From NCBI RefSeq assembly GCF_020089865.1, contig NZ_JAIRBM010000021.1, positions 1 through 64,000 on the forward strand: DNA of 64,000 nt. Direction: 5' to 3'. Positions 16,277 to 25,415 of the stretch are shown piece after piece (positions within the stretch are counted from its first letter, which is position 1; every line of letters begins with the position of its first letter). Both the position numbers and the translations under genes were made by a program. The notes under the pieces are model-generated. The model ran no database searches, had not been told where the DNA came from, and saw only the letters and a program-made list of their open reading frames with translations. This DNA is from Microvirga puerhi (GTDB lineage Bacteria > Pseudomonadota > Alphaproteobacteria > Rhizobiales > Beijerinckiaceae).

Positions 16277-16959
16277 AAGAGCCTCCTCATAAACCTTGCA
16301 AAGAAGTGAACCGAACAGACACGCTAACTTAACGCAGGGCTGGCGGGATGCCGGCATACATCAGGAATGGAGGCGGCTCATCATCAACTATGCCTTATCC
16401 CAGACACCGCGTGGATAGACCTGTCATTGCGATAAAAGTAGCTGCCAACGCGCCGCCACCCGAAGGCTTTGATCTGATGCATGCCTTGCACCTGACAGTG
16501 CTAATTAAACCATGCCACAATGGCTTCAGAGTTGATCTAGATCAAACCGAGGGCGAGGTCAGCGTAAGATCTATTCCTGATCATACGCCAAGCTAGAACA
16601 AATCAGGAACTCGCGTTCGGCCTCCCGCATCCTCGGACAATCTCATCATCGACGCGATGTACACCCGTGAGAGTAGCCACTTGGCATTCTCCGTGCTCAA
16701 CCGGAATTGCCGGAATAACGATCCCTGAGACGCGACGCGTGGATATGGTAGGCCCGAACTGTACGGGCTGACGGATCGCACGCTAATGTCGGTCTCCTCA
16801 AAGGCGGTGCATTGTTGTACTAGGATCGCCGATCAATTCCCTTTCAATGGCCTTAACAAGCCCAGAATCATCATCGATCGCCGTAGCAAGCAAATTGCCA
16901 TTACCGACATGATTAAGCGCAGCGGGCTGTGCGAGCCTGACGGCGCGGCCATCAAAGTT
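16277..16959. other. Intergenic with an FNR/FixK-type box
   Basis: About 680 bp without a credible gene. Frames at 16348-16596 (+), 16593-16781 (-) and 16786 onward (+) have no family signature, and the last overlaps the MFS gene antisense. The one distinct element is the anaerobic box described separately. Confidence 0.4.
16532..16545. promoter_or_regulatory. FNR/FixK/ANR-type binding box
   Basis: TTGATCTAGATCAA is a perfect palindrome and matches the TTGAT-N4-ATCAA consensus of FNR, ANR, FnrN and FixK exactly. The nearest downstream start on the minus strand is the small secreted-protein gene, about 255 bp away; on the plus strand no credible gene follows. Confidence 0.6.
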
Positions 16960-18198
16960 CTAGGCTATTCGTTGATGCACGCGGCGGCGCAACGCAATGG
17001 CTGCCACAATCGCGGCAACAAAGCCCGAGGCCGCGCCGACGCACAGGGCCGCGCGCGGGCCGTAATGGTCGGCGACCCATCCGACAAGAGGTGCGCCGAT
17101 CGGTGTGCCGCCGAGCGCAACACCGACGCGCAGCGCCATCATGCGTCCGCGCAGAACAGGATCGGTGGAGATCTGGACCAGACTGTTACTGGTATTGGTG
17201 ACGGTGAGAGCGGCAGCGCCTGTCAGGACCAGCGCGGCGGCGAAGGTGAGTGGAGAGGGCGCCATCGCGGCCAGCGTACACCCGACCCCGAACAGGAGAG
17301 TTCCAACCAGCAACGACGTGAATTCCGGCCTAGCGCGCCGTGCGTTGAGCAGCGCGCCACCCATTGTCCCGACCGCCATTGCCGCCGATAGGATGCCGTA
17401 GCCCGCGGCGTTGCTGTGGAAGGCGCCAACCGCCATCGTGGAGATGAAGATCGGGAAGTTCAGCCCGAAGGTGCCAACCAGGAACAGGATCAGCAATATA
17501 GCTTTCAGATCGGGCCGGCCGCCCACATAGCGCAATCCTTCAACGAAACCGCCGCGCACCCGGGCCGCCCGTGGATTGGGCCGCAGCTCCCCGCTGCGCA
17601 GGAAGCAGAGCGAGGCCAGCACGGCGAAAAACGACAATCCATTGAACACGAAAGCCCAGCCTGAGCCTATGGCGGCAATGGCTAGGCCCGCCGTCGCCGG
17701 ACCGATCATGCGTGCGGCGTTAAACGAAGTCGAATTCAGAGCCACGGCATTAGGCAGGTCGTCATGTCCAACCAACTCGCTGACAAAGGTCTGACGCACC
17801 GGCGCATCGAAGGCCGCCACGCAACCGAGCAAAAAGGCGAAAATGCAGACGTGCCACAACCTCGCCTCGCCAGACACGGTGAGAACGCCGAGTGCCAGCG
17901 CCAGCACGCCCATCACGCCTTGCGTAACCATCAGAAGGCGACGCTGGTTGAGTCGGTCAGCGGCCATGCCCGTCCACGGCAACAACAGGAATTGTGGGCC
18001 ATATTGCAGAGCCATGACGAGGCCGACGGCTGAGGCGTCGTGATGGGTCAGTTCGGTCAGGACCAGCCAGTCCTGCGCCGTGCGCTGTACCCAGGTCCCG
18101 ATGTTCGACACCAGCGCCCCGGCGGCCCAGACGCGATAGTTGAAAAGGCGCAGAGAACGGAACATGCCTGCGCTTTGTCTGGTGGGCGTGCCACGCAT
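16960..18198 (-). CDS. MFS transporter, EntS/MFS_3-like
   Basis: 412 aa with 11-12 membrane helices. The N-terminus FRSLRLFNYRVWAAGALVSN and DWLVLTEL, the loop DRLNQRRLLM, and FDAPVRQTFVSELVG belong to the MFS_3/EntS-like exporter subgroup, which exports siderophores or drugs. The start directly follows the stop of the isochorismatase-like gene. It is the third gene of a MarR-controlled operon, which points to efflux of a small aromatic or drug-like compound. The substrate is unknown. An alternative start is Met12. Confidence 0.85.
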   Translation of the reverse strand: MRGTPTRQSAGMFRSLRLFNYRVWAAGALVSNIGTWVQRTAQDWLVLTELTHHDASAVGLVMALQYGPQFLLLPWTGMAADRLNQRRLLMVTQGVMGVLALALGVLTVSGEARLWHVCIFAFLLGCVAAFDAPVRQTFVSELVGHDDLPNAVALNSTSFNAARMIGPATAGLAIAAIGSGWAFVFNGLSFFAVLASLCFLRSGELRPNPRAARVRGGFVEGLRYVGGRPDLKAILLILFLVGTFGLNFPIFISTMAVGAFHSNAAGYGILSAAMAVGTMGGALLNARRARPEFTSLLVGTLLFGVGCTLAAMAPSPLTFAAALVLTGAAALTVTNTSNSLVQISTDPVLRGRMMALRVGVALGGTPIGAPLVGWVADHYGPRAALCVGAASGFVAAIVAAIALRRRVHQRIA

Positions 18199-18199
18199 C

Positions 18200-18757
18200 T
18201 CAGCGGCCTGACAGAAGCGCGACGATCTCGTCCGTCGTACCGATTTCGCCTAGGCGCGGAAAGACATTGGCGATGCTGTAATCATGCGCTTCTTTTCGCC
18301 TGTCGATCATGGCGTCCGTGGCCAGGGCGACGTTGAAACCAACCTCATAGGCCTGGCGCGCCGTTGCCTCGACACCCGAGCTAGTGGCGATGCCGGTAAT
18401 CACCACCTGCGTGACACCACGCTCACGCAGCGTTTCCTCAAGGCCGATCTTCGTGAACGCGCCCCAGGTATGCTTGGTAATCAGAACATCGTCGGGCTGG
18501 GCGTTCAATTCCGGAATCAGGTCGGTCCAACCGGCAGGGAAGTTGAAGGTTGGGCGCAGCGTTTCGGTGCGGCCCGGCGCAACGCCAGCTACATTGACCA
18601 ACACGTCGGTCTGCTTCGCAGCGCGGAAGGCGTCGAGCAGCTTGCGCGTCTGCGCGATCGCGTCCGCGACTGGGTGTGTCAGCGACAGACTAACGATGCC
18701 CTTTTGCAGATCGACGACGATCAGGGTGGATTTCGGGTCCAATTGCGTAACGGGCAT
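18200..18757 (-). CDS. Isochorismatase-like hydrolase lacking the Cys nucleophile
   Basis: 185 aa, isochorismatase/cysteine-hydrolase fold. The first catalytic Asp is in VVDLQKGI (about residue 16) and the Lys in TKHTWGAF (about 95). The nucleophile segment reads GIATSSGVEATARQAYE, with Gly where Cys stands in nicotinamidases. True isochorismatases, which cleave a vinyl ether, also lack this Cys, so the protein may be active on a non-amide substrate. It is co-transcribed with the upstream MarR gene and the downstream MFS exporter. Confidence 0.85.
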   Translation of the reverse strand: MPVTQLDPKSTLIVVDLQKGIVSLSLTHPVADAIAQTRKLLDAFRAAKQTDVLVNVAGVAPGRTETLRPTFNFPAGWTDLIPELNAQPDDVLITKHTWGAFTKIGLEETLRERGVTQVVITGIATSSGVEATARQAYEVGFNVALATDAMIDRRKEAHDYSIANVFPRLGEIGTTDEIVALLSGR

Positions 18758-18772
18758 GGGAAGCCACCTATT

Positions 18773-19204
18773 TCAGCTTTCGGAAATGCGGCGCAGAATG
18801 TCGGCAGCTGCGGCTAGTTGCGCCTGCTCCTCAGAACTCAGATTCACGATCTGGCGTGCCAGCCAGTCCTGGCGCGCTGCGCGCCCCCGCGCCAGTTTTT
18901 CCACGCAAAGCGGGGTGGTGGAGATCAGGGTCTGGCGGCCGTCGTTCGGATCTGGCGCACCCGCCACCAGCCCTGCCGCCTCCAGCGCGGCGACAGTCAC
19001 GCCCATCGACTGCGGGCGCACACCTTCAGCGCGCGCCAGGTTTGATACCGTGGCCGGCCCGTCTCGGTCCAACCGTCGGAGTGCAGCGATCTGCGAAGGA
19101 GTCAGATCCCCGACGCTGCCCTGCTCACGCAGGCGGCGCTTCAATCGGCTGATCAGGGCGCGAAGCTCTGCTGCAAGGGAAGCAATATCAATGTCGTTCG
19201 CCAT
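18773..19204 (-). CDS. MarR-family transcriptional regulator
   Basis: 143 aa winged helix-turn-helix. LTPSQIAALRRLDRDGPATV and SNLARAEGVRPQSMGVTVAA carry the recognition helices, followed by the wing DPNDGRQTLI. It is the first gene of the MarR/isochorismatase-like/MFS operon and probably represses it, being released by a phenolic or similar ligand. The 5' flank contains a palindrome close to the start that fits an operator. Confidence 0.9.
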   Translation of the reverse strand: MANDIDIASLAAELRALISRLKRRLREQGSVGDLTPSQIAALRRLDRDGPATVSNLARAEGVRPQSMGVTVAALEAAGLVAGAPDPNDGRQTLISTTPLCVEKLARGRAARQDWLARQIVNLSSEEQAQLAAAADILRRISES

Positions 19205-19242
19205 ATCGATCTTATAGCAGATACGAAGACAATCTGTAAAGA

Positions 19243-19258
19243 TAAACTACGAAGTTTA
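19243..19258. promoter_or_regulatory. Palindrome upstream of marR-type gene (operator candidate)
   Basis: TAAACT-ACGA-AGTTTA, with 6-bp arms and a 4-base centre, lies about 40 bp upstream of the MarR-family start in an AT-rich stretch that is otherwise rare in this window. MarR proteins bind palindromes of this size over their own promoters. Confidence 0.55.
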
Positions 19259-19489
19259 CATTCATAATTGCCCCCACGTAGGCGATGGTCCGGCATTGCG
19301 ACCTACTGCGGTGCTAGCGACGGATTGAACGCCACGCATTCGTCCGATGCAGCTCTTGATGGCTCTATGCGACAAGTCGCTGCTTTGTCCGAGCCGGGTC
19401 GACTTCAGTTTCCGCCATGATCCGGAGAGTATAACGATCTGTAGGGTAGTGAGGTGGCGCCTGTCTTGCTCGCTCATCAAGCGGCGGGT

Positions 19490-19770
19490 ATGCAGCCGAT
19501 CTCCTATGCTTGCTTCCAAGTTCCATCCGAGATTATCCGGCATGCGGTCTGGTCGTACCTGCCGTTCGCCTTCAGCTCCCGTAGTGTCGAGAAACTCTTC
19601 GCTGAGAGCGACCCGGATAAGACGGTCTGCTCTGCATTCTTAAACTCGGACGTGCTTTCGCTCCGTCGCAGTCCATTCAGCTCGGCCCATGCGTTTGCTT
19701 CGTCCCGGATGTTCAAAACATTCAAATACCGCCAGGTCGATTGCTCAGGGACCCTAATGAGCGTCCGGCG
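19490..19770 (+). mobile_element. IS6-family transposase relic with internal deletion
   Basis: Translation from 19490 gives MQPISYACFQVPSEIIRHAV then WSYLPFAFSSRSVEKLFAES, a degenerate copy of the N-terminus of rhizobial IS6 transposases (FPPEIIRHAVWLYxRF, then YRDVEELLAERG). After about 50 residues the similarity jumps to a string like SSAHAFASSRMFKTFKYRQ, comparable to the C-terminal GSAQRFLSxHAAVYNTFN region. The DDE core is missing, so an internal deletion is inferred. The N-terminal match is good; the C-terminal match is weaker. Confidence 0.55.
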
Positions 19771-19914
19771 ATTCCTGCCTTATGACCTCAGCCTGCGAAC
19801 TCTGGGAGAGATGATGACTGCGGGGCAGCTCGCGTGGGACCGTCGCGCCGACACGCAGCGGATTCGCCCAATGTCCAGATTCAAGTCAGTAAAGAGCGAT
19901 TGTGCGATAAACAT

Positions 19915-19946
19915 CATGCGCCTCCGGAGTTTGCCGGAGGCGCATG
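19915..19946. terminator. Perfect hairpin downstream of the autotransporter pseudogene
   Basis: CATGCGCCTCCGG-AGTTTG-CCGGAGGCGCATG has 13-bp perfect arms and a 6-base loop. It is about 75 bp beyond the 3' end of the minus-strand autotransporter relic and reads as its likely terminator. The T-tract after it on the minus strand is short. Confidence 0.55.
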
Positions 19947-20021
19947 TCGAAATGAGTCACTGAAGAGTTGCAACAGTTCCTGTGCTCATTTCTCGTGTCT
20001 CTTCTAGGGCGCCGCGGCGCT

Positions 20022-21780
20022 CTAGAACTTCCAAGTGAAGCTTCCCTTCAAGGCATGGTCCTGCGCTCGCGTTCCAATCTGGCCCTGGCAATTAACGCCC
20101 AAGCTGATGCTTTGAGTTGCCTGCCGGTCGCGCCCGGCCTCTGCCACCAGAGCATCACGATCCACCGGAACGCCAGCCATCTGGAAGGCCGCTGCCCCGC
20201 TGGCAAAAGCTAGCAATGCCTGCAGCACCATATCTCCATAAAAGTGCCTCCAACCCATAAGACCACACAGATCGGCGGCACATCCGCGCTCAGGCGAGCC
20301 TCCGCCCGCACTCCCAAGGTCGTGGTGCCGAGATTGTAGTCCTGGGCATAGCCAGCTAGAGCCGACGCACCACCATTCTCGACAAAGCCATCCGTATGCG
20401 AGCGCCGAATCGATACGTTGACTACCGGTTCGATCGTAACGGATCCCAGATTCAACTGGTAACCGAACTCGCCGAAGGCCTGCGCAGTCCAGCCGTCATA
20501 GGAAGTACTTGTCTTGTCGGCAAAGCCTCGAATGGTCACTGTCCGTGTGATGTCGATGTCGTGAGCGGCATAAGATGCACCAAGACGCAAATTCAGACCA
20601 CTCCATCCGGCACCACCATAGATCGCGCCGAACGTCGTGTCGGCACCGAGGGTGAACCTGCCCGTCGGACGCTTGAGGGAAGCTGCGTTCCCATCACCCT
20701 CAGCTTGTTCCCAGGAGCCGAGGCCTTGACCCCAAAAGCGTTGGGGAGAGTATTCACAACGGCGATGGGCGCGACAGATGGAGCACGCGCTGGCTGATCG
20801 GCAGTATAGGCTCCCGTCATGACGGGCCCTTGACCGCTCGTCGAACTCGGGCCTTGGCGCAACCGGCTCAGAGCGGCATTCCGAACGAGACGGGAATCCT
20901 CAAGCATCGCTGTGACCGCCCTCGCGTGGATTTCACCCGAGAGTGAACCGAGGCCTGTTCGCGCCTCAGCAGCTGTGGCTCCAATCAAAGCATTGTAGAT
21001 CGGGTTTCCGCATCGGATGGCACGATCAACTGCTCCGCCAATACTTGCTTGGCTTTGCGTTGCTGCAATGCCCGAGAAAGTGGTGTCGTTTCGCACTAGC
21101 GTCAGAGTGACGGCGTTGGTGCCATAGGTCAGCTCCGGCATCAGGAAAGCGAGATTCGTGAAGATGTCTCCGAAGCGTCCCGTCACACCACCAGTGGCCG
21201 TCAGGATGGTGTAGGCGGTTCGCGGGCGATAATCGCCCTGCGCCGCGATCACCTGAACCGAGGCGCCATTGATGATAGCTGTACCTGACGCTTTGACGAG
21301 ATCGGAGCTGCCGTTGGCGTTGGCCGCGACCTGATAAATCGAGGAGGTTGCGAGAGTTACATTCCCGGCAACATTAAGCGTACCGATAGAGTTTCCCGGC
21401 GCAATGATTGATCCGTTCTGAGCCAGAATTCCGCCGACTATTCCAGAACCCCAAGCATACCACCGCTCCCAATGGTAACCGTAGAGTTTGCGACAGAGCC
21501 ATTAACGACAAGGCGGCCTGATCTACAGCCACTCCGCCTGAGAGAGTGCTCGTCTCGGTAAGATAGAGTGTGCCGCCTCCAGTCTTGGTAGCGCGCCCGT
21601 TCCATCGACCTAACCGGAAATCACTGTATTGCCATTGGTGGTGTCGATAGTTCCGCCCGCCGCTGTAACGGTGATCGACTGGCTGAGAGTTGCGGCTGTC
21701 GTCGGAGCAAACGTGCCACCATCGAAGGTGACATCGCTTCCGGTTGTGGCCGGGTCGTTCTGGTCAAAGGCCGGATTTCA
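20022..21780 (-). pseudogene. Autotransporter (type V secretion) pseudogene
   Basis: Remnant of an outer-membrane autotransporter, read in several frames on the minus strand. From 5' to 3' I see passenger repeats (GGTFAPTTAATLSQSI, TVTAAGGTIDTTNGNTVISG), the beta-helix end motif GSIIAPGNSIGTLNVAGNV, a linker with YRPRTAYTILTATGGVTGRF, and a barrel domain. The barrel ends in DALVAEAGRDRQATQSISLG and QDHALKGSFTWKF, with the required C-terminal Phe. Frames break near 21600, 21480, 20650 and 20230, and an in-frame stop sits near 21778. No signal peptide remains. At least four lesions make expression impossible. Confidence 0.85.
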
Positions 21781-21973
21781 ACAACCGCATTGTGCAGGAC
21801 CATTGCGCTACTAAACAAAGAGTTCGTTCGATGCTTGAACTCATGCCGGTGAACAGCACTTGGAAGTTCCCCAGCCACCACTTGCAAAGCAGTTTGATTT
21901 GCCGGGCGCATGAACGCATTGTCGATCGATTGTCCCTTTCGTATCGCTCTGCGTGGTCCGTAGCACAACCGTT

Positions 21974-22741
21974 CTAACCGGCGATTTTAGCATACTGATC
22001 TCTGACATCGATGGCGAGGTCCGGCCTGTCGGTCGTGAATGCAGCGACACTCTGCTTGAAAGCTCGCATGATTGCCTCCGTTGTGTGAGCGGCAAAGACG
22101 CCAAAACTCAGGCCACGCGCCCTACAGAAGTCCACATCACCATCCACCATTTGCTCGATGCGGAGTGAAAGTTCCGATACCCCTGCGGCGAGAGCGCGCT
22201 CACAGTACGATGTCAATCCTCCTGCCTCAGCCTCATAGGTATCTGTCTTAATCAACCAGATCAGCGGCAAATTCCTCCGCAAGGAAGCGAGCACTCTAAG
22301 AGTATCCAGGTTGAAGGAGGTAAAGGTCACCCGATCGAGAAGCCCTCGCTCTTCGAGAGCAGCGACCGTCTGCGCTTCCATGTCTTCATAGCGGTTCCCA
22401 TCGACCATGTCCTTGAGTTCGATACGCAAACCCATCCGACGGGTGGTCACGATGTCGAGGACCTCTGCGAATGTAGGCAAGCCTTCGCCGTCCGTTCTCC
22501 TCAGACGACACACTTTCAGCCGATCCCACGGCATCTCCGCGATGACGCCCTCTCCTTCGCTGGTACGGCCGAGAATTGGATCGTGATGGACCAGGAGGAC
22601 TCCGTCCCGAGACCGGTGAAGATCGAACTCAATGAAATCGACCGGCAGCTTCATCGAGTTTCGGAACGCCAGACGGCTGTTTTCAGGCCATAGCTCGGCA
22701 CCGCCACGGTGGGAAGCGATCTTCGTGGAGGAGGGGGGCAT
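21974..22741 (-). CDS. Glycerophosphodiester phosphodiesterase (GDPD) 1
   Basis: 255 aa, cytoplasmic (no signal peptide), TIM-barrel GDPD. It hydrolyses glycerophosphodiesters to glycerol-3-phosphate and an alcohol. Catalytic and metal residues are visible: H11 in SHRGG, E38 and D40 in IEFDLH, and H53 in VHHDP. ELKD near 142 supplies another metal ligand. It is transcribed divergently from the RpiR-type regulator, with a palindrome between them. A second GDPD gene lies in the facing operon, so the two probably serve the same pathway. Confidence 0.9.
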   Translation of the reverse strand: MPPSSTKIASHRGGAELWPENSRLAFRNSMKLPVDFIEFDLHRSRDGVLLVHHDPILGRTSEGEGVIAEMPWDRLKVCRLRRTDGEGLPTFAEVLDIVTTRRMGLRIELKDMVDGNRYEDMEAQTVAALEERGLLDRVTFTSFNLDTLRVLASLRRNLPLIWLIKTDTYEAEAGGLTSYCERALAAGVSELSLRIEQMVDGDVDFCRARGLSFGVFAAHTTEAIMRAFKQSVAAFTTDRPDLAIDVRDQYAKIAG

Positions 22742-22763
22742 CGGGAGTCCTCGGGATTGTTTG

Positions 22764-22777
22764 GCAAGTAAACTTGC
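22764..22777. promoter_or_regulatory. Palindrome between GDPD and RpiR genes (operator candidate)
   Basis: GCAAGT-AA-ACTTGC, a perfect palindrome in the 117-bp divergent promoter region. It is well placed to control both the GDPD gene and the RpiR-type regulator gene. RpiR proteins bind inverted repeats of this kind. Confidence 0.5.
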
Positions 22778-22858
22778 AATTCACTATCATCGCAATATCT
22801 CTTGCAACAATCCGGTTCTCTCGTCTAGTCTCCCACGGACTAGGCAATGAGGAGTGAC

Positions 22859-23713
22859 ATGGGTCTGATCGAGCTGATCGAGCGCCACGACGAGGCCCTG
22901 ACGGATTCCGATCGTCGGCTCGTAGCTGTCCTTCTGGAGGCCCGGGATGCCGGCGGTCTACTGCCGGCCCGCGAGGTCGCTCAGCGAGCCGGTGTTCATG
23001 AGGCGACCGCCGGTCGCCTAGCCCGCAAGCTTGGATTCGACTCCTATCGGGATCTGCGCGAGTCGCTTCAGAACGCGATGATCTCCAATCTGGATTCCTC
23101 GGCCCGCATGCGGAAACGGCTCGGCCGCGTTGCCGGGCGCTCGATCCTCCAATCCATCGTCGACGGAGAAATCGAAACGCTCAGTGCCCTGCCGCATCAA
23201 ATCCCGCAGGCGGATCTTGATCGGGCGGTGGAGGCGCTGCGGACAGCGGGACGGATTATCATCGGCGGCGAGAGCCATGCCAGCTCGCTGGCCGAGCTCT
23301 TCGCGCGGCGTCTCGTCCGGTCGGGATATCGCGCCTCATCCCTCGCGCATTTCGACTGGAAAGCCGCCGACGAATTGCTCGGCCTGAAGGCGAAGGATGC
23401 CGTAATCATCATCGCCTTCCGTTACGTGGGCGACAGCTTGAAAAGCCTTGTTCGACATGCTCAGTCGCTTTCAGCCACCACGATTCTGATCACGGATCTG
23501 CGGCCACCTCCCTTTAAAATAGATATCTGTCTCTCGGCCCTGCGTGGGCATACGGGAGAGACACAGTCTTTGACTGTCCCCATGGCGATCTGCAATGCGC
23601 TCGTTCTCGGATTGTCGTTAAGCGATGGCGGCCGCTCGCTGGAGACATTGGCCGAACTGGAGAATGTAAGACGCGGACTCGGTGTTCACATAAGGCGCGC
23701 CGGGCGAAAATAG
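22859..23713 (+). CDS. RpiR-family transcriptional regulator (HTH + SIS)
   Basis: 284 aa. The N-terminal HTH_6 domain (about 1-75) includes REVAQRAGVHEATAGRLARK. The SIS sugar-phosphate isomerase-like domain (about 120-250) includes IIIGGESHASSLAELFARRL and DAVIIIAFRYVG. RpiR proteins sense phosphosugars or related phosphorylated metabolites. ATG 22859 is preferred over 22847 because GAGGAG lies four bases before it. With GDPDs on both sides, glycerol-3-phosphate or a phosphodiester is a plausible effector. Confidence 0.9.
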   Translation: MGLIELIERHDEALTDSDRRLVAVLLEARDAGGLLPAREVAQRAGVHEATAGRLARKLGFDSYRDLRESLQNAMISNLDSSARMRKRLGRVAGRSILQSIVDGEIETLSALPHQIPQADLDRAVEALRTAGRIIIGGESHASSLAELFARRLVRSGYRASSLAHFDWKAADELLGLKAKDAVIIIAFRYVGDSLKSLVRHAQSLSATTILITDLRPPPFKIDICLSALRGHTGETQSLTVPMAICNALVLGLSLSDGGRSLETLAELENVRRGLGVHIRRAGRK

Positions 23714-23794
23714 GAATCCTTCAAATACATCAAAGCATCGTCACAACAGAGAAACATAACCCGACTAAACGGGTGGAAACTATGGGAGAGAACA

Positions 23795-25414
23795 ATGTAC
23801 AGCGACTTTAGCAGCAAGAAGCCAGTGCGAAGCCTTCTCACCGCCTTGGCTTTGAGTGTGGCTTTCGGCTGTGTCAGTCACACGGCTCTTGCCGACGATC
23901 GACCTTCTATCACGATTGCCGTCAATGAGCTCGCCCGCAGCCTCGATCCGGTTGCACAGACAGGCAATGTCGACGTCCGAATCTACTATTCCATCTTCGA
24001 CACCTTGATCCGTCGCGACTTCTCTCATCCAACCGCCGATGGCGGTGCCAATCTTGTTTCCGGCCTGGCTGAAAGTTGGTCATGGACCACGCCTAAGACT
24101 TTCGACGTCAAGCTCCGCAAGGGTGTCGTCTGCCACGACGGGAAGCCTTTCAATGCTGACGACGTTCTGGCCACATTCTCGGCCGAACGCCTCTGGGGTC
24201 CGGAATCCTACTATCCCGAAGGGCGTGTCTATTTCGGCACGCTCGAGAAGGTGGAAAAGCTCGACGACTATACTGTCCGCTTCACCACCAGCGAGCACGA
24301 CGCAGTAATGCAGCATCGCCTGTCGAGCTATACTGCGTTCGTGATCTGCGACGAGGCCTGGAACGCCTTCAAGAAGCCGGGGGTTGATCACAAGGTCTGG
24401 ATGGATGAGGCCGCCAAGAACCTGCGCTGGAATCCCGTGGGAACCGGACCCTACAAATTTGTAGACTACCAGAAGAACGACCGCATCAAGCTGATGGCGT
24501 TCGATCAATATTATGAAGGAAAACCGGCAGCCGCAGCGCTCACCTTCAAGTCCGTTCCTGAGGTGGCCGCCCGCGTTGCCGGGCTCGTCGCCGGCGATTT
24601 CGACATCTCGGTCGAGATCCCACCGGACCAGTGGGACAGCATCGCGAAATACAAGGATCTGGTCCTGAAGACCGTTCCGTTAGAGAACAGCCACATCCTA
24701 GCCTTCAACCCCAACGATCCCGTTCTCGCCGACAAGAAACTCCGCCACGCACTCAGTTTGGCGATCGATCGTAAGGCGCTCATCGACGCCCTCTGGAAAG
24801 GCAAGACATATACGCCGAATGGCCACCAGCTTCCCAGCTTTGGAAACATGTACATCAAGGATCGAGCTGGCTACGCCCATGACATGGCAAAAGCCAAGAA
24901 GCTATTGGCCGAAAGCAGTTACAAGGGCCAGGAGATCAGCTACCGGCTGATCCCGAACTACTATCTCTACAACGTGGAGGCAGCGCAAATCATTCAGGAG
25001 ATGTGGCGAGAACTCGGTGTTAACATCCGCATCGACTTCGTCGAGAGCTTCAAGGAGGTCCGCAAGCCCGGCGTGCAGATCTTCCCCTGGTCCAATACAT
25101 ATCGCATTCCCGATCCGACGGGTGCTCTTCTGGTGCTGTGGGGCCCTGACAGCGAAACGCAGGTCGGCCATAAACTCTACAAGTCAAGCGACGAGTTCAA
25201 TGCTCTAAGCAAGGTGCTCTACGTCTCAGCCGATGAGACCGAGCGGCGCAATGCCTTCGCTAAGATGCTCGATATCTTCGAAGACGATATGCCGATGACC
25301 ATGCTGTACAATCCGGTGACAGCCTATGTGACGAAGAAAAACATTCGCTGGGAGCCATACTCGCAATACTACATGGACTTCCGGCCTTCGAACTTCTCCA
25401 TTGATCGGAAGTAA
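23795..25414 (+). CDS. Opp/Dpp-type ABC substrate-binding protein 1
   Basis: 539 aa periplasmic binding protein (SBP_bac_5, family 5). The signal peptide ends near ALAD (about residue 34). Family segments are LDPVAQTGNVDVRIYYSIFD near the mature N-terminus, the KLRKGVVCHDGKPFNADDV signature near 105-125, and RHALSLAIDRKALIDAL near 315-330. The start is preceded by GGGAGAG. It is the first gene of an importer operon that includes a GDPD, which argues for a glycerophospho-compound rather than a peptide ligand; the fold alone does not decide. Confidence 0.9.
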   Translation: MYSDFSSKKPVRSLLTALALSVAFGCVSHTALADDRPSITIAVNELARSLDPVAQTGNVDVRIYYSIFDTLIRRDFSHPTADGGANLVSGLAESWSWTTPKTFDVKLRKGVVCHDGKPFNADDVLATFSAERLWGPESYYPEGRVYFGTLEKVEKLDDYTVRFTTSEHDAVMQHRLSSYTAFVICDEAWNAFKKPGVDHKVWMDEAAKNLRWNPVGTGPYKFVDYQKNDRIKLMAFDQYYEGKPAAAALTFKSVPEVAARVAGLVAGDFDISVEIPPDQWDSIAKYKDLVLKTVPLENSHILAFNPNDPVLADKKLRHALSLAIDRKALIDALWKGKTYTPNGHQLPSFGNMYIKDRAGYAHDMAKAKKLLAESSYKGQEISYRLIPNYYLYNVEAAQIIQEMWRELGVNIRIDFVESFKEVRKPGVQIFPWSNTYRIPDPTGALLVLWGPDSETQVGHKLYKSSDEFNALSKVLYVSADETERRNAFAKMLDIFEDDMPMTMLYNPVTAYVTKKNIRWEPYSQYYMDFRPSNFSIDRK

Positions 25415-25415
25415 C

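Noticed and set aside
16593-16781. Minus-strand frame of 62 codons downstream of the FNR-type box
   Set aside because: No family resemblance and no ribosome binding site; not supported as the box's target.
21621-21968. Minus-strand frame of 115 codons next to the GDPD gene
   Set aside because: Most of it overlaps autotransporter passenger sequence readable in another register; no independent coding signal.
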